Assembly: GCA_015492355.1 (NCBI GenBank)
Contig: WGFF01000141.1
Span: 1 to 5,450, forward strand
From: Deltaproteobacteria bacterium
Lineage (GTDB): Bacteria; Desulfobacterota; GWC2-55-46; S146-73
DNA: 5,450 nt
Direction of reading: 5' to 3'
Shown: positions 1 through 5,450 of the stretch, in pieces
Numbering within the stretch: the first letter of the stretch is position 1
Layout of the letters: every line of letters begins with the position of its first letter
The notes under the pieces: model-generated
Told to the model about the DNA's origin: nothing
The model's input: the letters and a program-made list of their open reading frames with translations, nothing else
Databases searched by the model: none
Made by a program: the position numbers and the translations under genes

Positions 1-61
1 CCTCAGGATCGGGCAATCCTCCTCTGGGTTTAACCCTCCATCTAATCCCTTTCAATAAGGG
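1..61. other. Upstream edge, no identifiable gene
   Basis: No gene can be named here. On the plus strand one frame is open from the edge to a TAA at 56-58 and another to a TAA at 31-33, so either could be the last residues of an upstream gene, but neither short peptide resembles a family I know. An imperfect hairpin can form between 45-51 and 57-63 (CCCTT/AAGGG core with a T-G wobble and an A-T pair outside it, five-base loop). It covers the GTG at 62 that may start the next gene. Confidence 0.3.
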
Positions 62-745
62 GTGCGAAATGTTATCATTACCTCCATGGCAGGATATGCA
101 CTCTGCTGTATGGTCAGGGCACCTGAGCCGGGCTCTGTCAAGACAAGGCTCACCCCGCCACTCACACCCATCCAGGCTTCAGGGCTTTACCGCTGTTTTG
201 TGAAGGATACCCTGAGAAGGGTAGGTTCCATAAGGGGTCTGGATACCTACATCGCCTATACCCCGCCGGATGGAAGGATGAAGATATATGAACTTATTTC
301 TCAAGGAATGTTTCTAACACCTCAAAAAGGCAGGACCCTTGGAGATAGATTGTACAATGTATTCTCATATCTCTTCGGCAGGGGCTACAGCGGTGTATGT
401 GTGATAGGTTCTGATAGCCCGGATCTGCCACTTGAGTATATAGAGGAATCCATCCGCCTCATTCGATGCGGGGATGGGAGGGTTGTACTCGGTCCTGCAA
501 GGGATGGGGGATATTATCTGGTATCAATGAATCTACTTACCCCAGTACCATTTGAAGGCATACCCTGGAGTACAGAGAGGGTACTCGATGAGACAATAAA
601 GAAGGTGAAGAGGGCTGGGCTCGGGTTGAGGCTACTCGAGCCATGGTACGATATAGACAGCGCAGAAGACCTCTATCTCCTGAGGGACAACCCTGACATA
701 CCTGCAACAGCTGAATATTTAAGAAAAAACGGTATCCTTACCTGA
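62..745 (+). CDS. DUF2064 / TIGR04282 family GT-A-fold protein (putative glycosyltransferase or nucleotidyltransferase)
   Basis: This 227-residue soluble protein belongs to the DUF2064 (TIGR04282) family, which has a GT-A/nucleotidyltransferase-like fold related to CofC and MobA; its reaction is not established. Visible motifs in order: PEPGSVKTRL (21-30), the family's N-terminal nucleotide-loop signature; KGRTLGDRL (89-97); the acidic IGSDSPDLP (115-123), the likely metal/nucleotide site; LGPARDGGYYLV (143-154); IPWSTERVLDET (167-178); and YDIDSAEDL (196-204). The length is normal for the family. An in-frame TAA at 56-58 makes GTG 62 the first possible start. ATG 86 (residue 9) would also leave a complete first strand and matches the usual family N-terminus better. 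Neither start has a well-spaced Shine-Dalgarno: AAGGG directly abuts the GTG. The family often sits beside a TIGR04283 glycosyltransferase, which would lie upstream and cannot be confirmed. Family assignment is firm; function and start are open. Confidence 0.88.
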   Translation: MRNVIITSMAGYALCCMVRAPEPGSVKTRLTPPLTPIQASGLYRCFVKDTLRRVGSIRGLDTYIAYTPPDGRMKIYELISQGMFLTPQKGRTLGDRLYNVFSYLFGRGYSGVCVIGSDSPDLPLEYIEESIRLIRCGDGRVVLGPARDGGYYLVSMNLLTPVPFEGIPWSTERVLDETIKKVKRAGLGLRLLEPWYDIDSAEDLYLLRDNPDIPATAEYLRKNGILT

Positions 746-751
746 ACAAGA

Positions 752-760
752 TGATATAAT
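752..760 (+). promoter_or_regulatory. Candidate extended -10 promoter element for the lipA operon
   Basis: The 25-base gap before lipA contains TGATATAAT, a perfect match to the bacterial extended -10 consensus (TGnTATAAT). No good -35 hexamer lies 16-18 bases upstream (the region reads about GTATCC), which extended -10 promoters tolerate. Transcription would start near base 767, about four bases before the lipA ATG, giving an almost leaderless mRNA. This agrees with the lack of a Shine-Dalgarno before lipA. It is a sequence match only, and AT-rich gaps produce such matches by chance. Confidence 0.4.
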
Positions 761-770
761 GTAGTTTATT

Positions 771-1616
771 ATGAACAGGCTTCCTCCATGGGCAAAGAAA
801 TCCCTCGGTCCACCGAGTGTACTCCACAGGATGAAGTCCATCCTCAGGGAGAGGAATCTCCACACGGTGTGCGAGTCAGCCAGGTGTCCGAACATAGGAG
901 AGTGCTTTTCAAAGCCCACTGCAACGTTCATGATACTCGGGGATGTATGTACAAGGAGGTGTGGCTTTTGCGGTGTGGAAAAGGGTGTGCCAGTGGGGAT
1001 TGACCCAGAAGAGCCGAGAAACATCGCACTCACAGTAAAGGAGCTTGGACTGAGGCATGTGGTCATAACATCTGTCACAAGGGATGACCTGCCAGATGGC
1101 GGGGCAGGACAATTTGCCTTGACAATCCGTGCCATCAGGGATACTATCTCTCCTATTTTGGTAGAGGTACTGACCCCTGATTTCAGGGGAGACAGGGACT
1201 CCCTCAATAGGGTCCTTGATGCAGGTCCTGATATCTTTAATCACAATCTCGAAACAGTACCATCGCTTTACGGTCTGGTAAGACCAGAGGCAGGCTACAG
1301 AAGGTCTCTCCGTGTCCTGGAATATGCAAAGAAGAGGAGATTTTTTACGAAATCTGGTATAATGGTAGGTCTTGGTGAGGCAAAAAGGGAGGTAGAGGAG
1401 GTCTTGAGTGACCTTGCCGGGGTGGGATGCGATGCTGTCACCATAGGGCAGTATCTCAGACCCACAAAGTCCAGTCTTGAGGTGAGGGAGTACATACCAC
1501 CCGAGGTGTTCAGGGAGTATGAATCCATTGCAAGGGACCTGGGCTTCAGGTACGTGTACTCAGGACCCTTTGTAAGGAGTTCCTACAACGCAGAGGAACT
1601 TATCCGTCCAGGGTAG
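771..1616 (+). CDS. lipA: Lipoyl synthase (radical SAM, two 4Fe-4S clusters)
   Basis: LipA inserts two sulfur atoms into the octanoyl chain carried on the lipoyl domains of 2-oxoacid dehydrogenase E2 subunits or on glycine cleavage H protein, in the cytoplasm. At 281 residues it is near the normal length. The N-terminal auxiliary-cluster motif CX4CX5C is at C34, C39, C45. The radical SAM motif CX3CX2C is at C60, C64, C67. TRDDLPDGGA (103-112), FNHNLETV (156-163), KSGIMVGLGE (194-203) and IGQYLRPT (225-232) are family landmarks. The C-terminal RSSY (269-272), which provides the serine ligand of the sulfur-donating cluster, is intact, so an active enzyme is expected. ATG 771 is chosen because it keeps the usual short N-terminal stretch; the next in-frame ATG (831) would cut into it. 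No Shine-Dalgarno is visible. No lipB or lplA is in the window, so the source of octanoyl-protein lies elsewhere. Confidence 0.97.
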   Translation: MNRLPPWAKKSLGPPSVLHRMKSILRERNLHTVCESARCPNIGECFSKPTATFMILGDVCTRRCGFCGVEKGVPVGIDPEEPRNIALTVKELGLRHVVITSVTRDDLPDGGAGQFALTIRAIRDTISPILVEVLTPDFRGDRDSLNRVLDAGPDIFNHNLETVPSLYGLVRPEAGYRRSLRVLEYAKKRRFFTKSGIMVGLGEAKREVEEVLSDLAGVGCDAVTIGQYLRPTKSSLEVREYIPPEVFREYESIARDLGFRYVYSGPFVRSSYNAEELIRPG

Positions 1617-1622
1617 TCTGTT

Positions 1623-2858
1623 ATGGAGGAGTTTTTCAGGATCAGGCGGCTCCCGCCCTATGTATTCAATATAGTAACGGATCTCAAGCTCGAGGCAAGG
1701 AGACGGGGAGAGGATATTATCGATCTCGGGATGGGCAATCCAGACCGTCCCACACCACCCCACATAGTCAACAAACTTGTGGAGGCGGTATCCAATCCCA
1801 GAAACCACAGGTATTCTGTCTCCAGGGGGATATACAAGCTCCGTCTTGCCATATCCGACTGGTACAAGAGGCGCTACAACGTGGATATAGACCCGGATAC
1901 AGAGGCAGTGGCGACCATAGGCTCCAAGGAAGGACTTGCGCACCTGGTACTTGCCATTACAGGTCCAGGGGATGTGGTGCTCGCACCGAATCCCACATAT
2001 CCCATACATACATATTCTGTTATCATATCCGGTGGAGACCTGAGGAGCATACCCCTTTTGCCCGGTGTGGATTTTTTTGAAGAGCTCCAGAGCGCAGCCA
2101 AGCAGACCTGGCCCAGACCAAAACTCATGATACTCAACTTCCCCCACAATCCCACAACAGAGGTGGTAGAGCTTGAGTTCTTCAAGAAGATAGTCGACTT
2201 TGCAAGGGATCACAGGATGATGGTCATACACGACCTTGCCTATGCGGACATAGTGTTCGATGGATACAGGGCACCGAGTCTCCTGCAGGTACCAGGGGCA
2301 AAGGATGTGGGGGTGGAGTTCTTCACCCTCTCCAAGAGCTACAACATGCCGGGCTGGAGGGTGGGCTTTGCAGTAGGAAATAAAAAGATGATATCAGCAC
2401 TTACAAGGATAAAGAGTTATCTCGACTATGGCATGTTCCAGCCCATACAGATAGCAGCCATAATAGCACTCAACGGTGACCAGGGCTGTGTAGACGAGGT
2501 ATGCGAGATATACAGGAAGAGAAGGGACGTACTTGTGGAGAGTTTTTCAAGGGCAGGCTGGGAGATAGAAAGACCCCTGGCAACCATGTTCGTATGGGCT
2601 CGGATACCTGAGCCCTTCAGGGAGATGGGCTCACTTGAGTTCTCAAAATTCCTCCTCAGGGAGGCAAAGGTCGCTGTATCACCGGGGATCGGTTTCGGGG
2701 AGTACGGGGATGGGTTTGTAAGGCTTGCACTCGTGGAGAACGAACACCGTATAAGACAGGCAGCCAAGGGCATAAGGAAGGCTTTTGAGGCAGGGATTAG
2801 GGGTACCATTTCCACAGAAAAGGTACACTCCCTTACCCCTCCCTCCAGGAGACGTTGA
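1623..2858 (+). CDS. alaC: AlaC/DapL-like PLP-dependent class I aminotransferase
   Basis: This 411-residue cytosolic fold-type I PLP enzyme closely resembles E. coli AlaC (glutamate-pyruvate aminotransferase, formerly YfdZ, 412 residues) along its whole length, from the RLPPYVFNI opening (9-17) through DLGMGNPD (34-41), SRGIYKLR (67-74), TIGSKEGLAHL (98-108), NPTYPIH (123-129), FPHNPTT (173-179) and HDLAYADI (203-210) to SPGIGFGEYGDGFVR (353-367). The Schiff-base lysine is K238 in TLSKSYNMPGWRVGF, with N176, D204, Y207 and R246 as expected cofactor contacts and R367 as the substrate carboxylate-binding arginine. The start is ATG 1623, six bases after the lipA stop, with a weak AGGG at 1610-1613. 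The same family includes LL-diaminopimelate aminotransferases and enzymes labelled aspartate aminotransferase. Its place ahead of hom and thrC suggests a link to aspartate-family amino acids, but sequence alone does not fix the substrate; alaC is the nearest name, not a proven role. The last 20 or so residues are basic and look unstructured. Confidence 0.92.
   Translation: MEEFFRIRRLPPYVFNIVTDLKLEARRRGEDIIDLGMGNPDRPTPPHIVNKLVEAVSNPRNHRYSVSRGIYKLRLAISDWYKRRYNVDIDPDTEAVATIGSKEGLAHLVLAITGPGDVVLAPNPTYPIHTYSVIISGGDLRSIPLLPGVDFFEELQSAAKQTWPRPKLMILNFPHNPTTEVVELEFFKKIVDFARDHRMMVIHDLAYADIVFDGYRAPSLLQVPGAKDVGVEFFTLSKSYNMPGWRVGFAVGNKKMISALTRIKSYLDYGMFQPIQIAAIIALNGDQGCVDEVCEIYRKRRDVLVESFSRAGWEIERPLATMFVWARIPEPFREMGSLEFSKFLLREAKVAVSPGIGFGEYGDGFVRLALVENEHRIRQAAKGIRKAFEAGIRGTISTEKVHSLTPPSRRR
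2847..2851 (+). promoter_or_regulatory. Shine-Dalgarno candidate for hom
   Basis: AGGAG lies inside the last codons of the aminotransferase gene, three bases before TTG 2855 and thirty before ATG 2882. The spacing is shorter than ideal for the TTG and far too long for the ATG. It is the only clear ribosome-binding motif near the junction, so it tilts the start choice to TTG without settling it. Confidence 0.45.
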
Positions 2859-4201
2859 AAAAGACAGACAACCTGAAGACCATGAAGGACATACACATAG
2901 GACTCATAGGCTTCGGCACTGTAGGTCAGGGTGTGGTAAGGGTTATAGATGAGAACAGGTCCATCCTGAGGGACAAACTCGGCTGTGAGATAGTGGTAAA
3001 GAGGATAGCGGTGAGGGATGTGAGAAAGGAGAGGGATGTGAGGGTGGGTGAGGGGATACTTACTGACAATCCCATGGATGTGATAGAGGACCCGGACATA
3101 TCCATCGTTGTGGAGCTCATAGGTGGTATCACGCCTGCAAGGGATTTTATACTCCGTGCCCTTGAGAGGGGAAAGCATGTGGTAACAGCGAACAAGGCGG
3201 TTCTATCCACCCATGGAAGGGAGGTATTTACCCTTGCAGGGGACAGGGGGCTGGATGTGGGTTTTGAGGCGAGTGTTGGAGGTGGTATACCCGTTATAAG
3301 GGCCCTGAGGGAGGGACTCGTTGCCAACAGGATAGACTCCATTTATGGCATAATAAACGGTACTGCCAATTATATCCTCAGCAAGATGACCAACGAGGGT
3401 GGGAAGTTCGAGGATGTGCTGAGGAGGGCGCAGGAGAAGGGATATGCGGAGAGTGACCCATCGTTCGATATAGAGGGTACTGATACAGCCCACAAGCTCG
3501 CCATACTCATAAACATCGCCTTCGGAACCTATGTGGATACACGGGATATATACACCGAGGGCATAACCCGCATAACACCGCTCGATATAAGGTTTGCAAG
3601 GGAGTTCGGCTACAGGATAAAACTCCTTGCCATAGCGAAGCTTGTGGGCGATGAGATAGAGGCACGTGTACACCCCACCATGATACCTGAATCCCATCCC
3701 CTGGCAAAGGTGGACGGGGTCTTCAATGCCGTTCACATAAGGGGTAATGCAGTGGGACCGGTGATGTTTTACGGGCTCGGTGCAGGGATGATGCCCACTG
3801 CGAGTGCGGTGGTCTCTGACCTTGTGGATATATGCAGGAATCAGCTCAAGGGTGTATCATCCAGACTCACCCCCCTCTCGTACACACAGGAGGCTATAAA
3901 AGATATAAAGATCAAGAACATAGAAGACCTCGATATACCCTATTACCTGAGGTTTCTTGCCATAGACAAGCCAGGGGTACTCTCAAGGATATCGGGTGTC
4001 CTCGGTGCCCATAATATAAGCATATCGTCAGTAATCCAGAAGGGTAGAAAGATAGGAGGTGCAGTCCCCCTTGTCATCGTTACCCACAGTGCCCTTGAGA
4101 GGGAACTCAGACAGGCTATTAAAGAGATTGAAAAACTCGACGTTATACTTGATAAGATAATATATCTCAGAATAGAGGAGAATCTCGGTGCAGTTAACTA
4201 G
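2855..4201 (+). CDS. hom: Homoserine dehydrogenase with C-terminal ACT domain
   Basis: Hom reduces L-aspartate 4-semialdehyde to homoserine with NAD(P)H, the branch-point step to threonine and methionine. From the TTG start (448 residues): the Rossmann loop GFGTVGQG is at 19-26; TANKAVLS (111-118) carries the conserved K114; EASVGGGIPVI (138-148) and GIINGTANYIL (165-175) follow; the catalytic segment EGTDTAHKLAIL (207-218) holds the Asp/Lys pair D210 and K214; GLGAGMMPTASAVVSD (307-322) ends the catalytic domain. An ACT domain spans about 363-440 (FLAIDKPGVLSRISGVL), consistent with feedback control by threonine as known for this architecture. It is monofunctional, with no fused aspartate kinase. 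TTG 2855 overlaps the previous stop (TTGA) just after AGGAG, suggesting coupled translation. ATG 2882 gives MKDIHIGLIGFGTVG, closer to the usual family N-terminus, and is a serious alternative. The product is certain; the start is not. Confidence 0.95.
   Translation: MKKTDNLKTMKDIHIGLIGFGTVGQGVVRVIDENRSILRDKLGCEIVVKRIAVRDVRKERDVRVGEGILTDNPMDVIEDPDISIVVELIGGITPARDFILRALERGKHVVTANKAVLSTHGREVFTLAGDRGLDVGFEASVGGGIPVIRALREGLVANRIDSIYGIINGTANYILSKMTNEGGKFEDVLRRAQEKGYAESDPSFDIEGTDTAHKLAILINIAFGTYVDTRDIYTEGITRITPLDIRFAREFGYRIKLLAIAKLVGDEIEARVHPTMIPESHPLAKVDGVFNAVHIRGNAVGPVMFYGLGAGMMPTASAVVSDLVDICRNQLKGVSSRLTPLSYTQEAIKDIKIKNIEDLDIPYYLRFLAIDKPGVLSRISGVLGAHNISISSVIQKGRKIGGAVPLVIVTHSALERELRQAIKEIEKLDVILDKIIYLRIEENLGAVN
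4174..4180 (+). promoter_or_regulatory. Ribosome binding site setting the thrC start
   Basis: AGAGGAG lies within the 3' end of hom, seven bases before GTG 4188. This is the best-placed Shine-Dalgarno in the window. It supports the GTG start, and hence a 14-base overlap with hom, over any later codon. Confidence 0.75.
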
Positions 4202-5258
4202 GAAAGGTCTCTGGGACGGTGTGATAAAGGAATTCAGGAAATTCCTCCCTGAGATAGACGATGACTGTATCGTCACCCTGAGGGAGGGCAATACCCCTCT
4301 TATTGAGGCTGTAAACCTCAAGGATATATTCGGTGCCATAAGGGTGCTTTTAAAGTACGAGGGGCTGAATCCCACGGGTTCTTTCAAGGACAGGGGCATG
4401 ACCCTTGCTGTGTCCAAGGCAAAGGAAGAAGGGGCGAGGGCGGTTTTGTGTGCATCCACAGGGAATACATCCGCATCCTGTGCTGCCTATGCCAGCAAGG
4501 CAGGGCTCAAGGCTTATGTACTCGTACCAGAGGGCAGTATAGCCCTTGGTAAGCTCTCGCAGGCTATAATGCACGGTGCAGTGGTATTGCAGATAAGGGG
4601 GAGCTTCGATGAGGCACTGAGCATAGTAAAGGAGATATCGAAGAACTACCCTGTCAAGATGGTAAATTCCATCAATCCTTACAGGATCGAGGGACAGAAG
4701 ACCGCTGCCTTCGAGGTCTGTGAGCATCTCGGTTATGCCCCCACATATCACTTTCTGCCCGTGGGCAATGCAGGGAACATAACCGCATACTGGCAGGGGT
4801 ACAGGGAGTATGAGAGCTACGGAATCATATCGAGTCTTCCAAAGATGATGGGCTTTCAGGCAGAGGGTGCAGCACCCATTGTGCTCGGACACCCTGTGGA
4901 CAATCCCCAGACAGTCGCCTCTGCCATAAGGATAGGCAATCCTGCAAGCTGGCAGGGGGCACTGAAGGCGAGGGATGAATCAGGAGGTGTTATAGAGACC
5001 GTAACGGATGAGGAGATACTCGAATCCTACAGGCTTCTTGCCTCAAGGGAGGGCATATTCTGTGAACCAGCATCCGCAGCATCACTCGCAGGTGCCATAA
5101 GGATGAAAAAAGAAGGGGTGCTGAGTGATGGGGATACCATTGTGTGTACACTCACAGGTCATGGGCTCAAGGACCCTGATACAGCCATACGTACATCCCC
5201 AAAACCCCTTCAGGTGGAGCCAGATATAAAGAAGATACTCAAGATAATGGGGTTTTAA
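4188..5258 (+). CDS. thrC: Threonine synthase (short, Bacillus-type PLP enzyme)
   Basis: ThrC converts O-phospho-L-homoserine and water to L-threonine and phosphate, the last step of threonine synthesis. At 356 residues it is the short fold-type II form, like that of Bacillus subtilis. LREGNTPL (31-38) is the family opening. The PLP lysine is K67 in NPTGSFKDRG (61-70). ASTGNTSAS (89-97) binds the substrate, and GNAGN (193-197) holds the cofactor phosphate. SWQGALKARDESGG (254-267), CEPASAAS (292-299) and the C-terminal TGHGLKDP (323-330) are typical of ThrC and help separate it from threonine dehydratase and cysteine synthase. The GTG start is fixed by the AGAGGAG seven bases upstream and lies inside hom, so the two genes are probably translationally coupled. 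A homoserine kinase gene does not follow; the next 192 bases are non-coding. No missing key residue was seen. Confidence 0.96.
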   Translation: MQLTRKGLWDGVIKEFRKFLPEIDDDCIVTLREGNTPLIEAVNLKDIFGAIRVLLKYEGLNPTGSFKDRGMTLAVSKAKEEGARAVLCASTGNTSASCAAYASKAGLKAYVLVPEGSIALGKLSQAIMHGAVVLQIRGSFDEALSIVKEISKNYPVKMVNSINPYRIEGQKTAAFEVCEHLGYAPTYHFLPVGNAGNITAYWQGYREYESYGIISSLPKMMGFQAEGAAPIVLGHPVDNPQTVASAIRIGNPASWQGALKARDESGGVIETVTDEEILESYRLLASREGIFCEPASAASLAGAIRMKKEGVLSDGDTIVCTLTGHGLKDPDTAIRTSPKPLQVEPDIKKILKIMGF

Positions 5259-5266
5259 AAGAATTC

Positions 5267-5302
5267 TGAGGGAAACCCCTTTTGTAAAAGGTGTTTCCCT
5301 CA
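5267..5302. terminator. Strong hairpin after thrC, probable operon terminator
   Basis: Nine bases after the thrC stop, TGAGGGAAAC (5267-5276) pairs perfectly with GTTTCCCTCA (5293-5302). After one C-T mismatch, CCTTT pairs with AAAGG around a TGTA loop, giving about 15 base pairs. On the plus strand it is followed by AAAACTCCC, not a T-run, so it is not a textbook intrinsic terminator in that direction. Read on the minus strand it is followed by GAATTCTTTT, a slightly better T-tract, so it could also serve a convergent gene beyond the window. The position argues for termination or 3'-end protection of the thrC transcript. Confidence 0.6.
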
Positions 5303-5305
5303 AAA

Positions 5306-5353
5306 CTCCCTTCCCCAAAACTTCTAATCTAAAAGTTTTTTGGGAAAGGGGAG
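5306..5353. repeat. Long imperfect inverted repeat
   Basis: CTCCC (5306-5310), TT, CCC (5314-5316) and AAAACTT (5317-5323) pair in order with AAGTTTT (5333-5339), GGG (5342-5344), AA and GGGAG (5349-5353). The stem has about 17 pairs, one mismatch (C5313/A5345), two bulges (TT at 5340-5341, G5348) and a nine-base loop. It begins three bases after the post-thrC hairpin. It may be a second terminator-type structure or part of an intergenic repeat; the function is not known. Confidence 0.5.
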
Positions 5354-5359
5354 AGGGTT

Positions 5360-5382
5360 TTCAGGGGGTGTAACCCCCTGAA
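5360..5382. repeat. Perfect G/C-rich inverted repeat (compact hairpin)
   Basis: TTCAGGGGGT (5360-5369) and ACCCCCTGAA (5373-5382) are exact reverse complements separated by only GTA, giving a ten-pair hairpin with five consecutive G-C pairs. The following bases are AGCAAGC, with no T-run, so it does not look like a simple intrinsic terminator. The left arm recurs 78 bases later at the window edge. Confidence 0.65.
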
Positions 5383-5384
5383 GC

Positions 5385-5401
5385 AAGCAACGAAGTTGCT
5401 T
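5385..5401. repeat. Small perfect hairpin
   Basis: AAGCAAC (5385-5391) pairs with GTTGCTT (5395-5401) around the loop GAA, two bases after the preceding G/C-rich hairpin. Back-to-back compact stems with three-base loops are typical of structured intergenic repeat elements. The following sequence (TATAAAC) is AT-rich but has no real T-tract. Confidence 0.5.
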
Positions 5402-5450
5402 TATAAACAAACCCCTACCTTAGTGAAAAGCGGGGGTTTCAGGGGGTATA

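Larger units (their letters stand above)
5355..5450. repeat. 18-base direct repeat, 78-base period, running off the window
   Basis: Bases 5355-5372 and 5433-5450 match at 16 of 18 positions; the shared core is TTTCAGGGGGTNTA. The second copy ends exactly at the window edge, so whether it also forms the ten-pair hairpin of the first copy cannot be seen. Between the copies, AAACCCC (5409-5415) can pair with GGGGTTT (5433-5439), forming a further seven-pair stem. There is no gene in this stretch. The arrangement may be a tandem or multi-copy intergenic element. Confidence 0.45.

Noticed and set aside
788..1003. Second plus-strand frame inside the start of lipA
   Set aside because: It is an alternate reading of lipA codons with no motif of its own, and LipA is intact, so there is no frameshift to explain.
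719..1244. Two overlapping minus-strand frames opposite lipA
   Set aside because: The LipA iron-sulfur motifs lie in the plus-strand frame. The antisense translations are low-complexity Ser/Thr- or Cys/His-rich shadows.
1617..1622. Internal promoter, attenuator or riboswitch ahead of the amino-acid genes
   Set aside because: Only six bases separate lipA from the aminotransferase and the later genes overlap, so there is no room for a leader, and none was seen before lipA either.
1560..2231. Long minus-strand open frame of 223 codons opposite lipA and the aminotransferase
   Set aside because: It overlaps two certain genes, its translation is rich in Cys, His and Tyr with no family motifs, and it mirrors the codon bias of the plus strand.
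2426..3178. Minus-strand open frame of 250 codons across the aminotransferase/hom junction
   Set aside because: It spans the junction of two well-supported plus-strand genes and shows no recognisable domain or ribosome binding site.
5355..5450. Possible CRISPR repeats
   Set aside because: Only two imperfect copies occur, 78 bases apart, with self-complementary structure between them and no repeat-spacer pattern.
5259..5450. tRNA or other known small RNA gene in the 3' non-coding stretch
   Set aside because: No cloverleaf, T-loop or CCA-type end is visible; the stems are simple hairpins. A covariance-model search could not be run.

Overview
The window holds five co-directional plus-strand protein genes, tightly packed, followed by about 190 bases of hairpin-rich non-coding DNA. 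Every gene is bacterial in type. Heavy use of AGG for arginine and ATA for isoleucine, roughly balanced base composition, and an AlaC-like aminotransferase / homoserine dehydrogenase / short threonine synthase order suggest a deep-branching, probably anaerobic Gram-negative such as Nitrospirota (Thermodesulfovibrionia-like) or a relative of the former Deltaproteobacteria. That placement is inference from codon style and gene order; no marker gene is present.

Layout. Bases 1-61 carry no gene I can identify and may include the tail of an upstream gene. Bases 62-745 encode a DUF2064/TIGR04282 GT-A-fold protein of unknown reaction. After 25 bases containing a perfect extended -10 motif comes lipA (771-1616, lipoyl synthase). 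Six bases later starts an AlaC/DapL-like class I aminotransferase (1623-2858). It overlaps hom (homoserine dehydrogenase with C-terminal ACT domain, to 4201), which in turn overlaps thrC (threonine synthase, 4188-5258) by 14 bases. The four genes from lipA to thrC have no room between them for terminators and very probably form one transcript.

How the genes work together. Hom reduces aspartate semialdehyde to homoserine and ThrC converts O-phosphohomoserine to threonine. The homoserine kinase step between them, and the aspartate kinase and semialdehyde dehydrogenase steps before them, are not encoded here. The aminotransferase may supply or interconvert alanine, glutamate or aspartate-family amino acids. 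LipA makes the lipoyl cofactor of 2-oxoacid dehydrogenases and the glycine cleavage system, so the operon mixes cofactor and amino-acid synthesis.

Bases 5259-5450 have no gene. They contain a strong hairpin just after thrC, a second long imperfect hairpin, two compact perfect hairpins, and a G-rich 18-base direct repeat (78-base period) whose second copy runs into the window edge. This looks like an operon end plus a repeat-type intergenic element. I found no CRISPR array, mobile-element gene, RNA gene or clearly novel system; the coding part is ordinary core metabolism, and the least explained stretch is the 3' non-coding end.
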